From Episyrphus balteatus (taxonomy: Eukaryota > Arthropoda > Insecta > Diptera > Syrphidae), in assembly GCF_945859705.1 (NCBI RefSeq), contig NC_079136.1:79794867-79858866 (forward strand): a DNA stretch of 64,000 nt. The letters run 5' to 3'. The notes under the pieces were generated by a model. It had not been told where the DNA came from. It worked only from the letters and a program-made list of their open reading frames with translations, and made no database searches. Made by a program: the position numbers and the translations under genes. The first letter of the stretch is position 1. Each line of letters starts with the position of its first letter. Shown here piece by piece: positions 1 through 12,032 of the stretch.

Positions 1-1555
1 GCACTTTCGACAACTGCGCTCTTAACTTTAGTCCTTTAAAAATTTCCTGCAAAGTTCGATGTATGATGTAAATGAGCTTTTCCCCCCCAAAAAAAAAAAA
101 AAAAAGAAATGATGGGCAGCCACAAGCTTATTTCTGGCTTTTACTTCTCGGTCTTATATACAGTTCAAACATAATATATAATTATATATTTCGTTATATA
201 CGTATAGTGGTTCCTTTTTTTAAGATAATGTATTCAAATGTTGAAATAAGCTGAAAATAAATGAGAAACAGAATAGCGGAAGCGGCAAAAGTAGAGGGCA
301 AAGAAAAAATTGTGCGGTGGTGGCGACAATAGTACTGGCAATGTGTTTTGTGGTCGGGTGCGGCGGGCGAGCACTGTCATGACAGGAAGAAAAAAAAAAT
401 ATGGTTTTAGGTGGTTGTTTATTGGTTAAGGGTGAAATATTTATACTATTTTTGTTTTTATTTTTCTTAAAAGAAAAAAGTGTATATACATACATATATT
501 CACTTTCAGCGTCCTCCTTAACAACAATTCTTAACATATTCATGTGAAAATGAAAAGAAAATATTTAAACATTGTTTCGGTTTGCTTTTCGCATTTTACC
601 TATTTGAATTTTATATTCTCGGAATGAATTTGAAAGTAGGTTTATTTATTTTTATTATTATTATTTTTTTTTTGCGTTAACATTTAATGAATATTTAATT
701 TAAAATATGTGAAAAAGGTTGGCTGAGAGTTCACCTTTGGAATTTTTAATTAAATTTACTTTGTGTTTTTATATTTTTGAAACAATAAATTAATTTGAAG
801 TATGTATCTAGGAGTTCGTGGAAACAATATATTTAGATTGAAAAGAATTTTTACAAAACAAAAATATATTATTGTTTGCATTTGGATGTTAAGAGTGGGC
901 AGATGAGTTAGGTACAGAGGGTTGAAATTCTGTGATTTTATTCTAATTCCACTTTTTTGTTAAATAATGTACGCGCACTCTAAAGAGTTAACAATGTCAT
1001 TTAAATTATTTACTAAATTGTGCTAAATAAGTGGAGATGAAAGAGGAGTTATCAATGGTCAATTGCTTTAAATTTATGAACATCATAATGAAAAGGAAAA
1101 AAAGGACGAATTTTTGAACAAATTTTTGAAAAACTAAACTGCAAAAAGTTTTCTTTTTGAGTTTTTAAAAAAAGGTTTCGAAAGCGATATACATATTTAT
1201 AAATAAAATTTTAAGTAAAATTTTAAGAAATTAATTTTTTGGAACAATGTTTAGACCACTTTTTAAAAGTAAAAAAAAAGATATACAAAAAACCAAAATT
1301 TGGAAATATTGAAGTGATAGGTCCAAAAACTTGAAACATTGTTAAGAACAACAATGGAACAAATTGGAACATTCCGGAACGAATCCTGAAAAACCTGGAA
1401 CTGAATATCTTAAAAAAATAACAATTTCGAAAAAAGGATCGCTAACTTCAAACACTGTGTTTAGTAAGATTCCGGATTGTTAAAATATCGATTGAAAAAA
1501 AAAAAACATTTGTACCTAAAAAAAAATTAATTGAAAATAAAAAAATTTGTGTTAT
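1..1555. other. AT-rich gene-free stretch
   Basis: No supported gene. It holds homopolymer A/T runs (for example near 89-106) and one GC-richer patch at about 270-400 with short open frames and no family motif. The rest is AT-rich spacer. Confidence 0.6.
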
Positions 1556-1559
1556 ATAA

Positions 1560-2125
1560 AAAAATGTTACTGCAACTGAATAATATTTGCACTGAAAGTA
1601 CAATTTTTATTGCAAATGAAAATATTTTGCACTAAAAAAATTTTATTGCTATTAAAAAATTTTCTGCATTGAAAAAAAAAATCAATGCAAAATGTGTGCA
1701 TTAAATATATTTTTTTTTTTAATATTCGTCGGACTTCTTACAATTTTGGTTATTTGACCATACATTATCTATGTAAGGCCAAATACCTAGTCAAAATTGT
1801 AAGAAATTCAGAATTAAAAAAAAAAAATATTTAATGCCCACATTTTGCATTGATTTTTTTTTTTTCAATGCAAAAAAGTTTTTATTTGCAAAACCAATTT
1901 TTTTTAATGCGAAACATTTTTATTTGCAGCAAATATTTTATTTTTAATGCAGTATTTTTCAGTAGCAATAACAGTTTAAATAATGCAAAATTTTGTTATT
2001 TTTGAGATAAATTTTTTTTAAATATAAATATTTTTCAGTTCCAATAAAAATTTTTTTTAATGCATTTTTTTTTTCAGTTGCATTAAATATTTTTTTTTAA
2101 TGCAATTTTTTTTATTTGCCAAAAA
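1560..2125. repeat. TTGCA/TGCAA-rich repeat with a long central palindrome
   Basis: Degenerate short units carrying TTGCA or AATGCA beside A or T runs recur throughout. The centre is an inverted repeat: about 1666-1759 pairs with about 1774-1871, nearly without mismatch, leaving a loop of about 14 bases. Shared blocks in the arms include GCATTG, CAATGCAAAATGTG and TTACAATTTTG. No open frame is present. It is probably a non-autonomous foldback element or a collapsed tandem repeat; no terminal duplication could be defined. Confidence 0.6.
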
Positions 2126-4289
2126 TATATTTCTTTTTTAAATTTGTTATGGAAAACAAAGCATTAAAAACAATGATTTTTTATAACCCTGGTTAAATTG
2201 GCATTGTGGAGTGAGAATAGAACTATCTTAAAGAAACAAAAAAAAATTAACTTGGCTTAGTAGCAGAATGTTGTTAAAGTATAATCAGTTTTCTTATCTT
2301 ACTTCAGAGATCCCTAGTGTTGGTTTCGTTTGAGAATAATTTTCATCTACAGAAAATATCAACTTTGAAGTTTTTAGTTATCGCTTTCAGCACAACCCTT
2401 TCCTGTTGAAGTTGATTTAATGCCAAACAAAATCATTAGATATTAGTATGTATCCCCAAATAACGTTTTTTTTCTTAAATTTTGTTCTTTAAAACTCTGA
2501 AACCATTTTCTTTTTATCCCAGGACATCCTATATTACTTAAAGAAGCGAATATTTATTTTGAAGTCGTTGTGACGTTACTGCAATTAAATGAACCATGAA
2601 ATTACCAAGCCAAACCAAACCAACCCAACACATGCAATGTGTAGATATACACGGGATTAATTCAGTCCGGGATTTTATTTGCAAAGTGATTTGAGCAATT
2701 ACGCAAACTAGATTCTTTCTTGATTTCATTTATTTTTCAGCAAAAATTCAATTTAAAATGAGTGCCATACTCAAAAGAGTATAAACTCTGTAGAACACAC
2801 GCACATTGTCCTTGTGATGTCAAGGCACATGGACATTTTAGCCACGACAGAGCAAACCAAGGCAACAACAACCAACTCTCTATTTTTTATCTTTATTTTA
2901 TTCACATATAGTGGTTTCTTTTTGTTTTGCTATTGTATCTTTTATATTATTATAGATACTACTCCTTTTTCTGCATCGTATGTTATGTAGATACTGGTAG
3001 ATATATAGTTTTTTTTTTTTTTTGTTTTAACCAATAAGTCCACAAGTGAGTTTTGCAGTATAAAATCCCATCCTCACATAGGTTCGGCCAGATTTTTGTG
3101 TATATCCTTCGTATCGCTCCGTCAGATGATACTTTGTACGTGAAGTAGTTGTGTACGAAGTTGTATATGAAGCTCTTTACTATCCATAGTACTTTTGTAT
3201 CTATCATTCTATAAAAATAATGTATAGATATACAGAAAATACATATGCAGGACCGCACAATATCATTTAAAGGCCTTTGTTTGAAAACTGTGATAGCCAT
3301 TTTTTAAGTGCTGACTGTTTTAATTTTACTCCGAGACTATTCCAGTAAAGTAAAATAAGTAAACCGCGAAATAACTCAAAAGCACTATCCAACGAAGGAA
3401 AAACATTGTTTTTGAGTTTTCAAAAATTTTAACTGAAAATTCTACTGAAATCTCCTTGTATTATCGAATATAATTTGGCAATGTTAACAAAAATTAATAA
3501 ATTAAGTATAGTGACACTAACTTGATTTGAATAGTAAGCGGATGCGGATGGTGTTGTAGTCCAGACGAAAATGACAGACTCACAATTGAAAGTTTGAAAA
3601 AATGATTGTCGAGGGCTACGAAAAAGTACATAGTTTAGTAAAAGTTTGTAAATTGTGTGCATTTTTTTGATTTTCTATAAAAAAAAAAAACTGCCTTAAA
3701 GGAAAAATTACTGGTTTTTTAAGGTACCGATTATTGAAATCAGGTAAAATATTTATACAGATTGAAATAGAATTTCTTTTCTGATAATTTATTATAACAA
3801 TCAGAAAAGTTTATATCAGGTGTCATTTGCCAAATCAAAAAACCTACCTTAACCTTTTTTTGTTCCTAATTGATTTATACACGAAAAAGTTTTGAAGTGC
3901 AACCGGAAAAAAATTAAACTCAACAGGGAAACGATTTGTTTCAAATCGTTTGAAATGTGTATTAGATGGCACGAAAAATGGATTTACATCAGGAAATCAA
4001 ATAATGCCATTTTAGCAAAAAATAGAATTGTTTGAAAATTTCTTTTCAATAAAAAAAACCTTTGTCATTAATAAATCAATTGGCGAAGTATTTGCTTTTC
4101 AAATCGAATTTCTATTTGAACATTTTTTCTGATACGTAAATACCGAAAATGTCACTTTTTTTAGAATAATTTTTAGAATAATTTAGACCTTAAAGCCTTT
4201 TTTGAACAGTGCGATGAATCGAAACATTTATAAGGTGGTACAAGTTTTCGGTGAGATATAATAAAAAAAAAACCTTGGAAATTACGAAA
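2126..4289. other. AT-rich gene-free stretch
   Basis: No coding, RNA or clear mobile-element feature was recognised. A patch at 2780-2870 is less AT-rich but shows no motif. Confidence 0.5.
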
Positions 4290-4370
4290 AAAATTATCTG
4301 TACCGAATTTCAAGAAAATCAGTCCACCCGTTTAGGCTGCAGCTGGATACAAAGACTGACTAACAGTGTG
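4290..4370 (-). repeat. Fragment of the dispersed GTCY-core repeat family
   Basis: Read on the minus strand, this short block matches the conserved core seen at 55.6 kb: a GTC-rich run, then CAGCCTAAAC, a GTGGAC block and a TTCGGTAC-like end. The CTGT run has decayed to GACTGAC on the plus strand. It is a small truncated copy. Confidence 0.5.
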
Positions 4371-4587
4371 CAATTGTGCATATCTAGCGTTTCTTTACCT
4401 ATGAGTAATTCGAATTCGTCCCAACAAAAATATTTTGATGTAGACTCAAGACTAAAACTTCAAACAATAAAATGTTAACAAAGAAAAAAAAAATTAAATT
4501 GTACCTACTTGCCGTTCTACAGCTTCCAGTTGAATTTTTCGGGTAAAACTATAGTTGCGTATTTCGTTATCTACAGAAGTTTGCTGA

Positions 4588-5575
4588 CAATTGAATTCGT
4601 TTGTATAGCATTTTTTAGATAATTTTATGTGAATAAGTCTGTCATTTTTGTTTTCTGTTTTCGACATCCTAGCATCAAAACAAATTGACTTTTATAATAA
4701 GAACATTCCCCTATACACATTTCATCAAAAAAATTCTGTTTATATTTTTATATTATTATTATTTATATTTTTATATTATTTTATGGTATTCTATCAAAGT
4801 GTAAGGATAAGGAAAAATGTGTTGTGTACTGAAAAAATGGAGGAAAACTTCGTTTTGTTTTAAGACCTTAGGCCCATTATTCCATTTGTGTTTTTTGACT
4901 TTGTGAAGCGTTATAAAAATGTATCCTCATTAATCCATCGTGTTATTGAGCCTAAGAATTCGTTGACGTTTCTTGCTTCTGGTTTGCCCATAAAATTTGT
5001 TTTTATTTGTTCAGGTTCATAAGGCAAAAACCAATTTTTTGTGGTTTTCAAAAATTGTACATCACATTTTTACTAATCGAAAATAATTTTTTTTAGATTC
5101 TTATTGACAAAATAAGTCGAAATGATTTTATGAACATTTTTCGATATCTTGCTTCGTTTTCGAGTTATAGACAGTTTAAAAAGCAACTCCCAAAATCGTT
5201 TGCTCGATGTCGGCTCTTTCTCATCTATTGTGGTACATTTTGTACTCGTATACCACATATTGGACAATGGACAAATGGACACAAAGTTAGATATAATAAT
5301 TTTGAAAATCATTAAAACCTCGAAATTTTTTTTTGCCAAGGCAAATTAGTAAATGAAATCGCATTTTTTTGCGGGACAGAATTTTTTGATGAAATGTGTA
5401 TGGGGGAATGTTCTTATTATAAAAGTCAATTTATTTTGATGCTAGTATGTCGGAAACAGCCGCTATTTTGGAAAAGAGGTTGCTACCGTTTTTACTCATT
5501 TTAACCAAAAATGACAGGCGTATGTACCTATTCACATAAAATTATCTAAAAAATGCTATACAAACGAATTCCGTG
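4588..5575. mobile_element. Foldback element with ~155-190 bp arms
   Basis: The left arm at about 4588-4741 is the reverse complement of about 5387-5575. Long shared blocks include GTTTGTATAGCATTTTTTAG, AATTTTATGTGAATA, and a stretch ending in TTCATCAAAAAAATTCTGT. The ~645-bp interior has only short overlapping open frames and no transposase motif. This architecture fits a non-autonomous DNA transposon. The outer ends blur into weak similarity, so no target duplication was assigned. Confidence 0.65.
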
Positions 5576-5735
5576 ACTTAATTAAATTCAATTTTATAGT
5601 TGGTCAAAGTTCGGGTTTTTCTGGCGGGAAAAAATTGCATTTTTTTTAAATTACTGATGAAGATTTGATTTGTTTTTGTAATTCAAGAATGTGTTATACA
5701 ACTTTTAATTATTATCATATTGTAGAAATGGAACA

Positions 5736-5937
5736 GTACAAAACCGGGAGGCTTGCAACCGATTTCTGAGGTCAACCCGGCTAGCCATAAAGGCAGATTA
5801 CTGGTGTGAAACAGATACGTGGGAGAGTTATGATCTCCTGGACATAGAGATCATAACAGCGCCAAATAAAAGGAAGATCTGTATTTCTGCGTATATGCCC
5901 AATATGCGTATTGTTTATGTGTTTATCTTTGCAAATT
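5736..5937 (+). pseudogene. Possible LINE endonuclease-domain fossil
   Basis: An open frame of about 65 codons, richer in GC than its surroundings, reads TRLAIKADYW, then WESYDLLDIEI, then KRKICISAYMP before running into AT-rich DNA. The order of a hydrophobic strand, a W-x-x-x-x-L-L strand, a basic turn and an I-S-x-Y-x-P motif resembles the middle of the apurinic-type endonuclease domain of Jockey/CR1-like LINEs, where a similar Y-x-P-P is conserved. No catalytic residue cluster is complete and no start or stop context supports a gene. It could be an unrelated host exon. Confidence 0.4.
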
Positions 5938-7463
5938 GACTTCTAAAAGTATACATTTTTGTTGCCTTAAAACCCGGCGCATTATTGTCGGTGCCTTGAT
6001 AGTTCGTTCGCAGAGTTTACTTAATCAAATCGGTATTGATATTGATGCTTTCAAATAGAAGTTTCTTTTTTAAGGCACCTCCTCTTTATCCAATTTACCC
6101 CCTTTTACCCTTCTTAAAATAAAAGCAGTTGGTGTGTATGTTCATCTTATAATTCATCTTAAAATTTTAAACATCTTATATCTTAGGTCTGAGTCCTTAG
6201 TGTGACTATAGTCAAACTATGTTGACCTGTATATTAAACAACAGAAAAAGAGCCCCCTTTTATACCCTAGGCGCTCTCAAATAATTCCATTCCTGCTATT
6301 TGGATAACTCAGCACTGATACGAGCTACGGATATGATGTCGTTGAAAAAATCTCTCCTTCATTTCATTCATTTTGTTTTTGTAATCGATAGTCATAGTGA
6401 TTGTCGGGTCTCGTCAGAGAGAGAGAGGTAAAATAACAAAATGATAAGAAATTGGGCTGTAGGCGGTCGTATAAAGTTAAAGAAATAAAATGTCACCACA
6501 GTATCGTCTTCCTATACTCGTATAGTGGTTCCTTACCCTATACAAAACGGAAATGTATATGTATACTGGGAAGAGAAATAAAAAGAAGAACAAAGAAAAA
6601 TGCCAACAGGATATTGCTTAATGAATTTCTTATGGAGACTTTCGAAATGTATTTTAAAGGCAGAGGGTTGAAGAGAAAAGTATAGCTGACTCTGAGACGG
6701 AAAGGTTCAGAGATTTATATTTTATTGAAATTGTTTAGAAATAGTCACTGGATTTCTATTTAAAGTTTTTTTTTTTTAGAAAATGTCGTTTTGCAATGAG
6801 AAAAGGAACTATTTTTTATATAGAAAATTGAAGAAAGAAAGCATTAAAGAAGGAAATAGTTTTCAAGATTTCAATTTGTTTTTTATTTTGTTTTCAAATA
6901 AACCATTTAGTAAATTGTAGCTTGTTTTATTTGAGTAGCTGTTCAGAAGCAAAATAGGATTTTAGAATTAGCAGGAATTCATCTTGTGCTTTAGGAACTT
7001 TGTTTTCTTTATCATTAAATAGTAAAAGTAGACATTGATTGATTGAATTTGGTAAAAACTTTTATATTTTTACTTCTTTAAAATAAAAATATTAATGCAA
7101 AATAATTGCATTTCTCTTAAGAAATCTTCATGTAGGTCAAGGGAAGAGTAAATAAATCATATCTATAAATTAAAGGCCTTTATTTAAAAAAAATAAAGAG
7201 AAGTGCATATCGTTTATCGTTTGAGAAAAAGATGAACAATTTAATTACAGATTAATGTCGTGAAATAATACTCGATTTTGTTTTTGACCAAAATCGACAG
7301 TCGTCATCGAGAAAATGGTAGGTTATACCTCGGAAATTTTACACTATTAGCTGTCAATCCTAAGCCTAAAAAGCCATCTGTACTAGGTTGGAAGATTTTG
7401 AGAAAAATGTGCCAGTTCACACATTGTAAGTATTTGGATTGTATACACATAATAAAAAAAAAA
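5938..7463. other. AT-rich gene-free stretch
   Basis: Nothing convincing was found. A short frame at about 6331-6430 ends in a GA run followed by GTAAAA and was not accepted as an exon. Confidence 0.5.
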
Positions 7464-7481
7464 TACGTATACGCCACAGTG
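7464..7481 (+). repeat. Dispersed motif TACGTATACGCCACAGTG, copy 1
   Basis: An 18-base motif following an A-rich run. Further copies or near-copies lie at 17958-17975, 20975-20990, 46974-46991, 54882-54898 and 56055-56072, all on the same strand. It probably marks one end of a mobile family, but the partner end was not found here. Confidence 0.6.
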
Positions 7482-7616
7482 TACAATTCATGTTATAAAA
7501 ATAATTTTCAATGTTCCAATTTTTTTTTTACAATTTTTTATAAAATAAACGAACTTAATACCTACTTAACACGCACCTACAATTGAACTGTAAAAATATA
7601 AAAGAGTCTTTAATAG

Positions 7617-8914
7617 CACTGTGATAGTTTTTAGAACTTTTTTTTTGCAACAGAGCGGAGACACATCGATTCTGGTTAATTCGAGTATGCTGAATTCAGT
7701 GGTGGCAACCGTTTTGAAAGTTTGGCTCAGGTTTTCGAGATATTTCGAAAATAAAATCTTAGGTCGGGACTATTAAAATACTGATAATTTCGAATAATTA
7801 AGTTTTTTTTATGCAGTTTTTAGTTTAGAGAAAAGCTATTCCTGTATATAGCTATATGTTTAACACTATTCCAACCTAGATTGTTATGTTTCGGTCGCTT
7901 ACAAAGCATTTTATAAACATAAACTTCACTTTTTCAAGTTTTTTTTTATTTTGTTGACTTTCAAAGCCTTTAATATGGATGCAATTTGAGTTTAACATTG
8001 ATTCGGGATATTTTATATTATTTCCATAGCATATAATTCCAAAAATAAATAAAATACTGCAAACCTGAAAAAGTTCACTAGTGAAAATCAGTCTATTAAG
8101 CTAAGGAAATGTATTAAATAACACTGGTAAGCAAAATTAAACTTTTTTTTTGCCACAAGAACCAAAATGTACTTTTCTGAAGTTGAAAGGAGTGCTGAAC
8201 TCGAATCCGAAGCAATAAATATTTATTTGACTTCCTTTTTTTTTAATATTACAGTTATAAAAGGCAAAAAACGTTATTTTGACTGCTTTTATCCCGGCAT
8301 GATGTAAGTATATAAGAACGTTTTTTGTTCTTCCAAAAACTGTTTAATTCATTTATTATCTGACATATCTTAAGCTTAAGCTGAAAATCCAAAAACTATC
8401 TTAACTTAATCTTAAGTTCAGGTTTTGATACATTTCCGTAGCTTAGTAGGCTGATTTTCACTAGTGAACTTTTTCAGGTTTGCAGTATTTTATTCATTTT
8501 TGGAATTATATGCTATGGAAATAATATAAAATATCCCGAATCAATGTTAAACTCAAATTGCATCCATATTAAAGGCTTTGAAAGTCAACAAAATAAAAAA
8601 AAACTTGAAAAAGTGAAGTTTATGTTTATAAAATGCTTTGTAAGCGACCGAAACATAACAATCTAGGTTGGAATAGTGTTAAACATATAGCTATATACAG
8701 GAATAGCTTTTCTCTAAACTAAAAACTGCATAAAAAAACTTAATTATTCGAAATTATCAGTATTTTAATAGTCCCGACCTAATATTTTATTTTCGAAATA
8801 TCTCAAAAACCTGAGCCAAACTTTCAAAACGGTTGCCACCACTGAATTCAGCATACTCGAATTAACTAGAATCGATGTGTCTCGCTTCTGTTGCAAAATC
8901 GAACTATCACAGTG
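7617..8914. mobile_element. Large palindromic DNA transposon-like element (~500-bp arms)
   Basis: The left arm 7617-8116 and right arm 8429-8914 are near-identical reverse complements, with only scattered substitutions and small indels seen along about 490 bases. The termini read CACTGTGATAGTT and, on the right, AACTATCACAGTG. TAG flanks both sides (7614-7616 and 8915-8917), which would be a 3-bp target duplication; a TA duplication is an alternative. The 312-bp interior holds no open frame. The high arm identity suggests recent insertion or ongoing arm-to-arm conversion. The superfamily is uncertain. Confidence 0.8.
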
Positions 8915-8917
8915 TAG

Positions 8918-9349
8918 TTAAACAATCATCACATTAAGGCAAATATTAATTCTTTTTAAGTTTTTAATACTTACTCAACTAAACGCTTTAGGTATACGAA
9001 ATCATATTTTGATTTACCACAGGTGTTTGAAAATTTTCATAAAAATTTGTTTTTCACATTTTGCATCGAAAAACAAATTTCAAAATTTGTTTAAAGAAAA
9101 GATGCAACAGTTACAAGAACTTTTAACTTCTTATGTAGTGAGCCAATTATTGTAGAAAATTATAAAAATAAGAAATTTATAAAATTCATTAATTCATGGT
9201 TGTGGTTAAAGAAAACGTAAGATGATGAAATTTAAAATACACTGAACGAAAAAAAGCTAATATTTTCTAAACTGGTTGAGATAGAAACTTTTTCTATTCG
9301 GTTTCAGAACATTCAAAAGTGCACCTATCAGCCATTTCAGGCTTAAGCC
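8918..9349. other. AT-rich spacer
   Basis: No feature was recognised apart from a short block at 9324-9342 (TATCAGCCATTTCAGGCT), which recurs as an arm of the inverted repeat at 46.6-46.8 kb. Confidence 0.5.
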
Positions 9350-9353
9350 TTAA

Positions 9354-9567
9354 CTACATTGGCTCAAAAAGTGAAAAAGTACAAAAGTGAAAATTTTCAA
9401 ACGCATTTTTGTATAGTTTTTCGGCCTGAAAAATTAAAACAAATGATGCAGAAAGCTTATTTTTTGGTGTTATAAATAATATGTATACTCTTTTTCACAA
9501 AACAATTGCGCTAGCCAGAAAAAAAATATTTTCACTTTTGTACTTTTTCAAAAAGTGGTGTATGTAG
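9354..9567. mobile_element. MITE with TTAA target duplications (piggyBac-like)
   Basis: A 214-bp element bounded by TTAA at 9350-9353 and 9568-9571. The ends begin CTACAT on both sides and share blocks with CACTTTTTG and AAAAAGTACAAAAGTGAAAA. Related sequence is clustered at 26.4-27.0 kb. A TTAA duplication is the signature of the piggyBac superfamily; no transposase is encoded. Confidence 0.65.
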
Positions 9568-9790
9568 TTAAGCCTTTATGCATTTTCTACCAGACACCCT
9601 TTATAAGCGTTTGAAAGTACGGATATTGATTTATTTTCTCAAAAAATATTTGGATGCCAATAACTCTGCAGCCAGACCCCCAAGTTTGGTTTTCCAAACC
9701 TTTACTTTGATACCTAACTCGATGAAATTGGACAAAATTTTCTTAAATGCATTTTTTTCGGCAAGGGGTTAACCTTGACTTTTTCTCGAA

Positions 9791-9794
<4 letters not shown>

Positions 9795-9853
<59 letters not shown>

Positions 9854-10427
9854 ACGGGAGGAAATCTTCAAAAGACACTTGGCAGTATTCGACACCAAGT
9901 AGTGTGGGACTCTTAACCACTAAAACCACCTCTTTATCAGGACCAATCTTGAGAGATCGACATCAGATTTTTCTTTCTTAACTTTGTAAAATCACTTTGG
10001 GGGAAGTTTAAACTTTTAATACTTTCCCATGTTTTTTTAGACCATAAGCTCATGAGGCTTGGTTCTTCTTAATCTCCGAACATGGTTTCTAGTATTCAAG
10101 ACGGACACCATTTCAGAATTGGTATGACATTGCAGTCTCTGATTATGGGATACAGCGTATTTTTTAACAACTTCTGTAACCGTTTCCATCTGTAAGTCAC
10201 GATGCAGATCGCTATTTCTTATGTACCAAGGTGCATTAACTATTCCACGAAGGACTTTGTTTTGGAATTTTTGGATGATTTCGGTATTTGTTTTCTTTGT
10301 ACAGCCCCATAATTGGATACCATAGGTCCAAACAAGCTTTAGTACTTGATTATACAGCATTATTTTGTTTTGGGTTGATAAATCAGAGTTGTTACCAAGT
10401 AACCAGTACATTTCTCTATATTTCAAG
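9795..10427 (-). mobile_element. 5'-truncated Jockey-clade LINE insertion with poly(A) tail
   Basis: A complete short insertion on the minus strand: a coding part (10037-10427), a 3' untranslated part (9853-10036) and a 58-base poly(A) tail seen as poly(T) at 9795-9852. The flanks carry a near-perfect duplication, TCTCGAAAAACT at 9784-9795 and TTCTCGAAAACT at 10428-10439. Truncation at the 5' end, tail and duplication are the hallmarks of target-primed reverse transcription. It lies inside a copy of the ~300-bp repeat. Confidence 0.85.
10037..10427 (-). pseudogene. C-terminal end of LINE ORF2 (reverse transcriptase), Jockey-like
   Basis: About 130 codons of intact frame ending at a natural stop. 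The motifs YGIQLWGC, IIQKFQNKVLR and NAPWYIRNSDLHRDL are diagnostic of the region after the reverse-transcriptase palm in Jockey-clade elements. The last residues are basic (RRLRRTK). The open frame runs on upstream to 10516, but those ~30 codons come from the flanking satellite repeat, not from the LINE. The catalytic palm and endonuclease are absent, so it cannot move itself. The intact frame and long tail suggest a fairly young insertion. Confidence 0.9.
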
Positions 10428-10545
10428 TTCTCGAAAACTGAAAAAAAAAAAATAAATTTGAATTTTGTACCTAAATGTATAGGTCTGTTCACTGTGAACT
10501 CAAATCTATAAATCAAAACTTGTTTTGAGACTTAGGTCGTAGATT

Positions 10546-11620
10546 CTGAAGCAACAAATCAGGATCATTGACACATCCGCAGCAAGAGGAAGCGTGGAGA
10601 ACCAAGATGCCTTACTTTCATCCTTGTCAACCAAAAACAAAGTTACTTTTTATCTTTTCATTTAGTAATCGGCTTAAAACATGGATTTTCGTGTAGGTAC
10701 TAAATCTTGAGATAATGATTACAACTAAACCGCAGATTAAATTTGTTGTTTTATGCAGAAAACTCTTTTTCCATAAGAAAATTACTTTGGAATTATGCCG
10801 TTTTTTTTAGTTTAAAAAAATATATGTATAAATACAAAGCATTAATCATACTTTCATTGATGTAATTACCTTTAAGAAACAGGAAAATATTCGTCTTTCT
10901 GCAAGAATAATAATTAATAAAATATATAATTTAATACTTTTGTAGCTAAATGCAAATAAGATCTTTTCAATATATATAATGTAAAAATTTAGAGAGAAGG
11001 TCACAGAAACATACTGCATTTGAACTTAAATTTGCAAATAATTGGAGATATTATAGTAGTCCTTTTTGAGAAAATAATATCTTTGCTTTCGAGTATTGTC
11101 CTTAGTTTCAATTTTACTTACAAATAATTATTTGTGGGTTGCTTATAAGATATTAACCTTTTCAAATGCTGTTAAACTTTAAAATAACACCAAGCAATAT
11201 TGAACATACACCTATATAAATCTTATACCACGGAATCTCATTCAATTACATGCTTTTGTGAAAGCTTAAACCATGAAACCCACATGAATGTCATGGTCAT
11301 TTAACATCAGCCGCACTTCTACGCTACTAACATTTCACCACACTGTAATATCAATATTTATACAATCCTAATTTGCTCACCACAATATTTGATTGAAAGG
11401 AAGTTGAAATTCGGGAAACTTTAACTTTAACATTTGTGGGATAATTGAAGAATAGACCGAAAGCATAGCAGTTAATTGGCTATATAGGTTAAGTCTTTTC
11501 TATTAATAAATTTGAACTTCCAAATGAAAACGTCTCAAAAAGAAAGTGTGTTTTTCTTTTTTTTAATAAATTGATGCTATTTTTCAATTTCTTTGTAGTG
11601 GTTCTCCATGTTGTGTGTAT
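10546..11620. other. AT-rich gene-free stretch
   Basis: Nothing supported. A slightly GC-richer patch at 10555-10625 has a short frame with no recognisable motif. Confidence 0.5.
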
Positions 11621-11623
11621 GAA

Positions 11624-12018
11624 TGTATATATCGCACCCTCAGTGCAAAAGAGCGATAAGTCAAAAAATGACATTTTTAAGATAATGATGAGGAAATGTT
11701 GCTTTAAATTACCTTTCTTTTGAAGGGCTTGTTGTTAGCGTAAACGAAAAATTCGAAAGATTATGACTGTTTTTGTCCAATTCCTACTATATTAAAAGTC
11801 AAACTCTTTCCTAATTTAAACAATTTTAAAAAAATGAATTTATTAAAACTACAAAATAAACATAATGGTTCTTGTAATAGAGCTTTGACATTATGGAAAT
11901 TGCTGTCCCATGGAAAGTTATAGGGGAAACTTTAGAGTCAGTATGTATTTTGCAGAAGCGTTTTCTCGAAATGAGTTCTCGCTCTTTTGCACTGAGGGTG
12001 CGATATGTAAATATAAAT
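11624..12018. mobile_element. MITE-like inverted repeat with CCCTCAGTGCAAAAGAGCGA ends
   Basis: About 30 bases at 11624-11657 (core CCCTCAGTGCAAAAGAGCGA) recur inverted at about 11981-12018. The flanks are themselves mirror images (ATATCGCA and TGCGATAT), so the exact boundary and target duplication are ambiguous. The interior is AT-rich and non-coding. Confidence 0.6.
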
Positions 12019-12032
12019 AAAAATATATTAAA

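Larger units (their letters stand above)
9640..10545 (-). repeat. Copy of the ~300-bp satellite unit, split by a LINE
   Basis: Positions 9640-9794 and 10428-10545 together make most of one unit of the repeat arrayed at 40.5-41.8 kb, in reverse orientation. Shared blocks include AGGGGTTAACCTTGA, CATTTTTTTCGG, ATAACTCTGCA and, on the far side, ACCTAAATG, AGGTCTGTT and CAAAACTTGTTT. The LINE sits exactly between the two parts, within the TCTCGAAAA block, so the repeat was here first. Confidence 0.75.

Noticed and set aside
270..400. GC-richer patch at the window start as an exon
   Set aside because: Frames are short, broken by stops and end in an A run; no family resemblance.
6331..6430. Possible signal-anchor exon (MMSLKKSLLHF) before GTAAAA
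   Set aside because: The frame ends in a GA microsatellite, the donor is weak and no conserved motif is seen.
7617..8914. RSS-like ends at the 1.3-kb palindrome because it begins CACTGTG
   Set aside because: No A-rich nonamer follows at 12 or 23 bases and the flanks do not show a 5-bp duplication.
9714..9981. Frames with long K or F runs at the LINE tail
   Set aside because: They are translations of the poly(A)/poly(T) tail.
10428..10516. First ~30 codons of the LINE open frame as part of the LINE protein
   Set aside because: This part matches the ~300-bp satellite unit and lies outside the target duplication.
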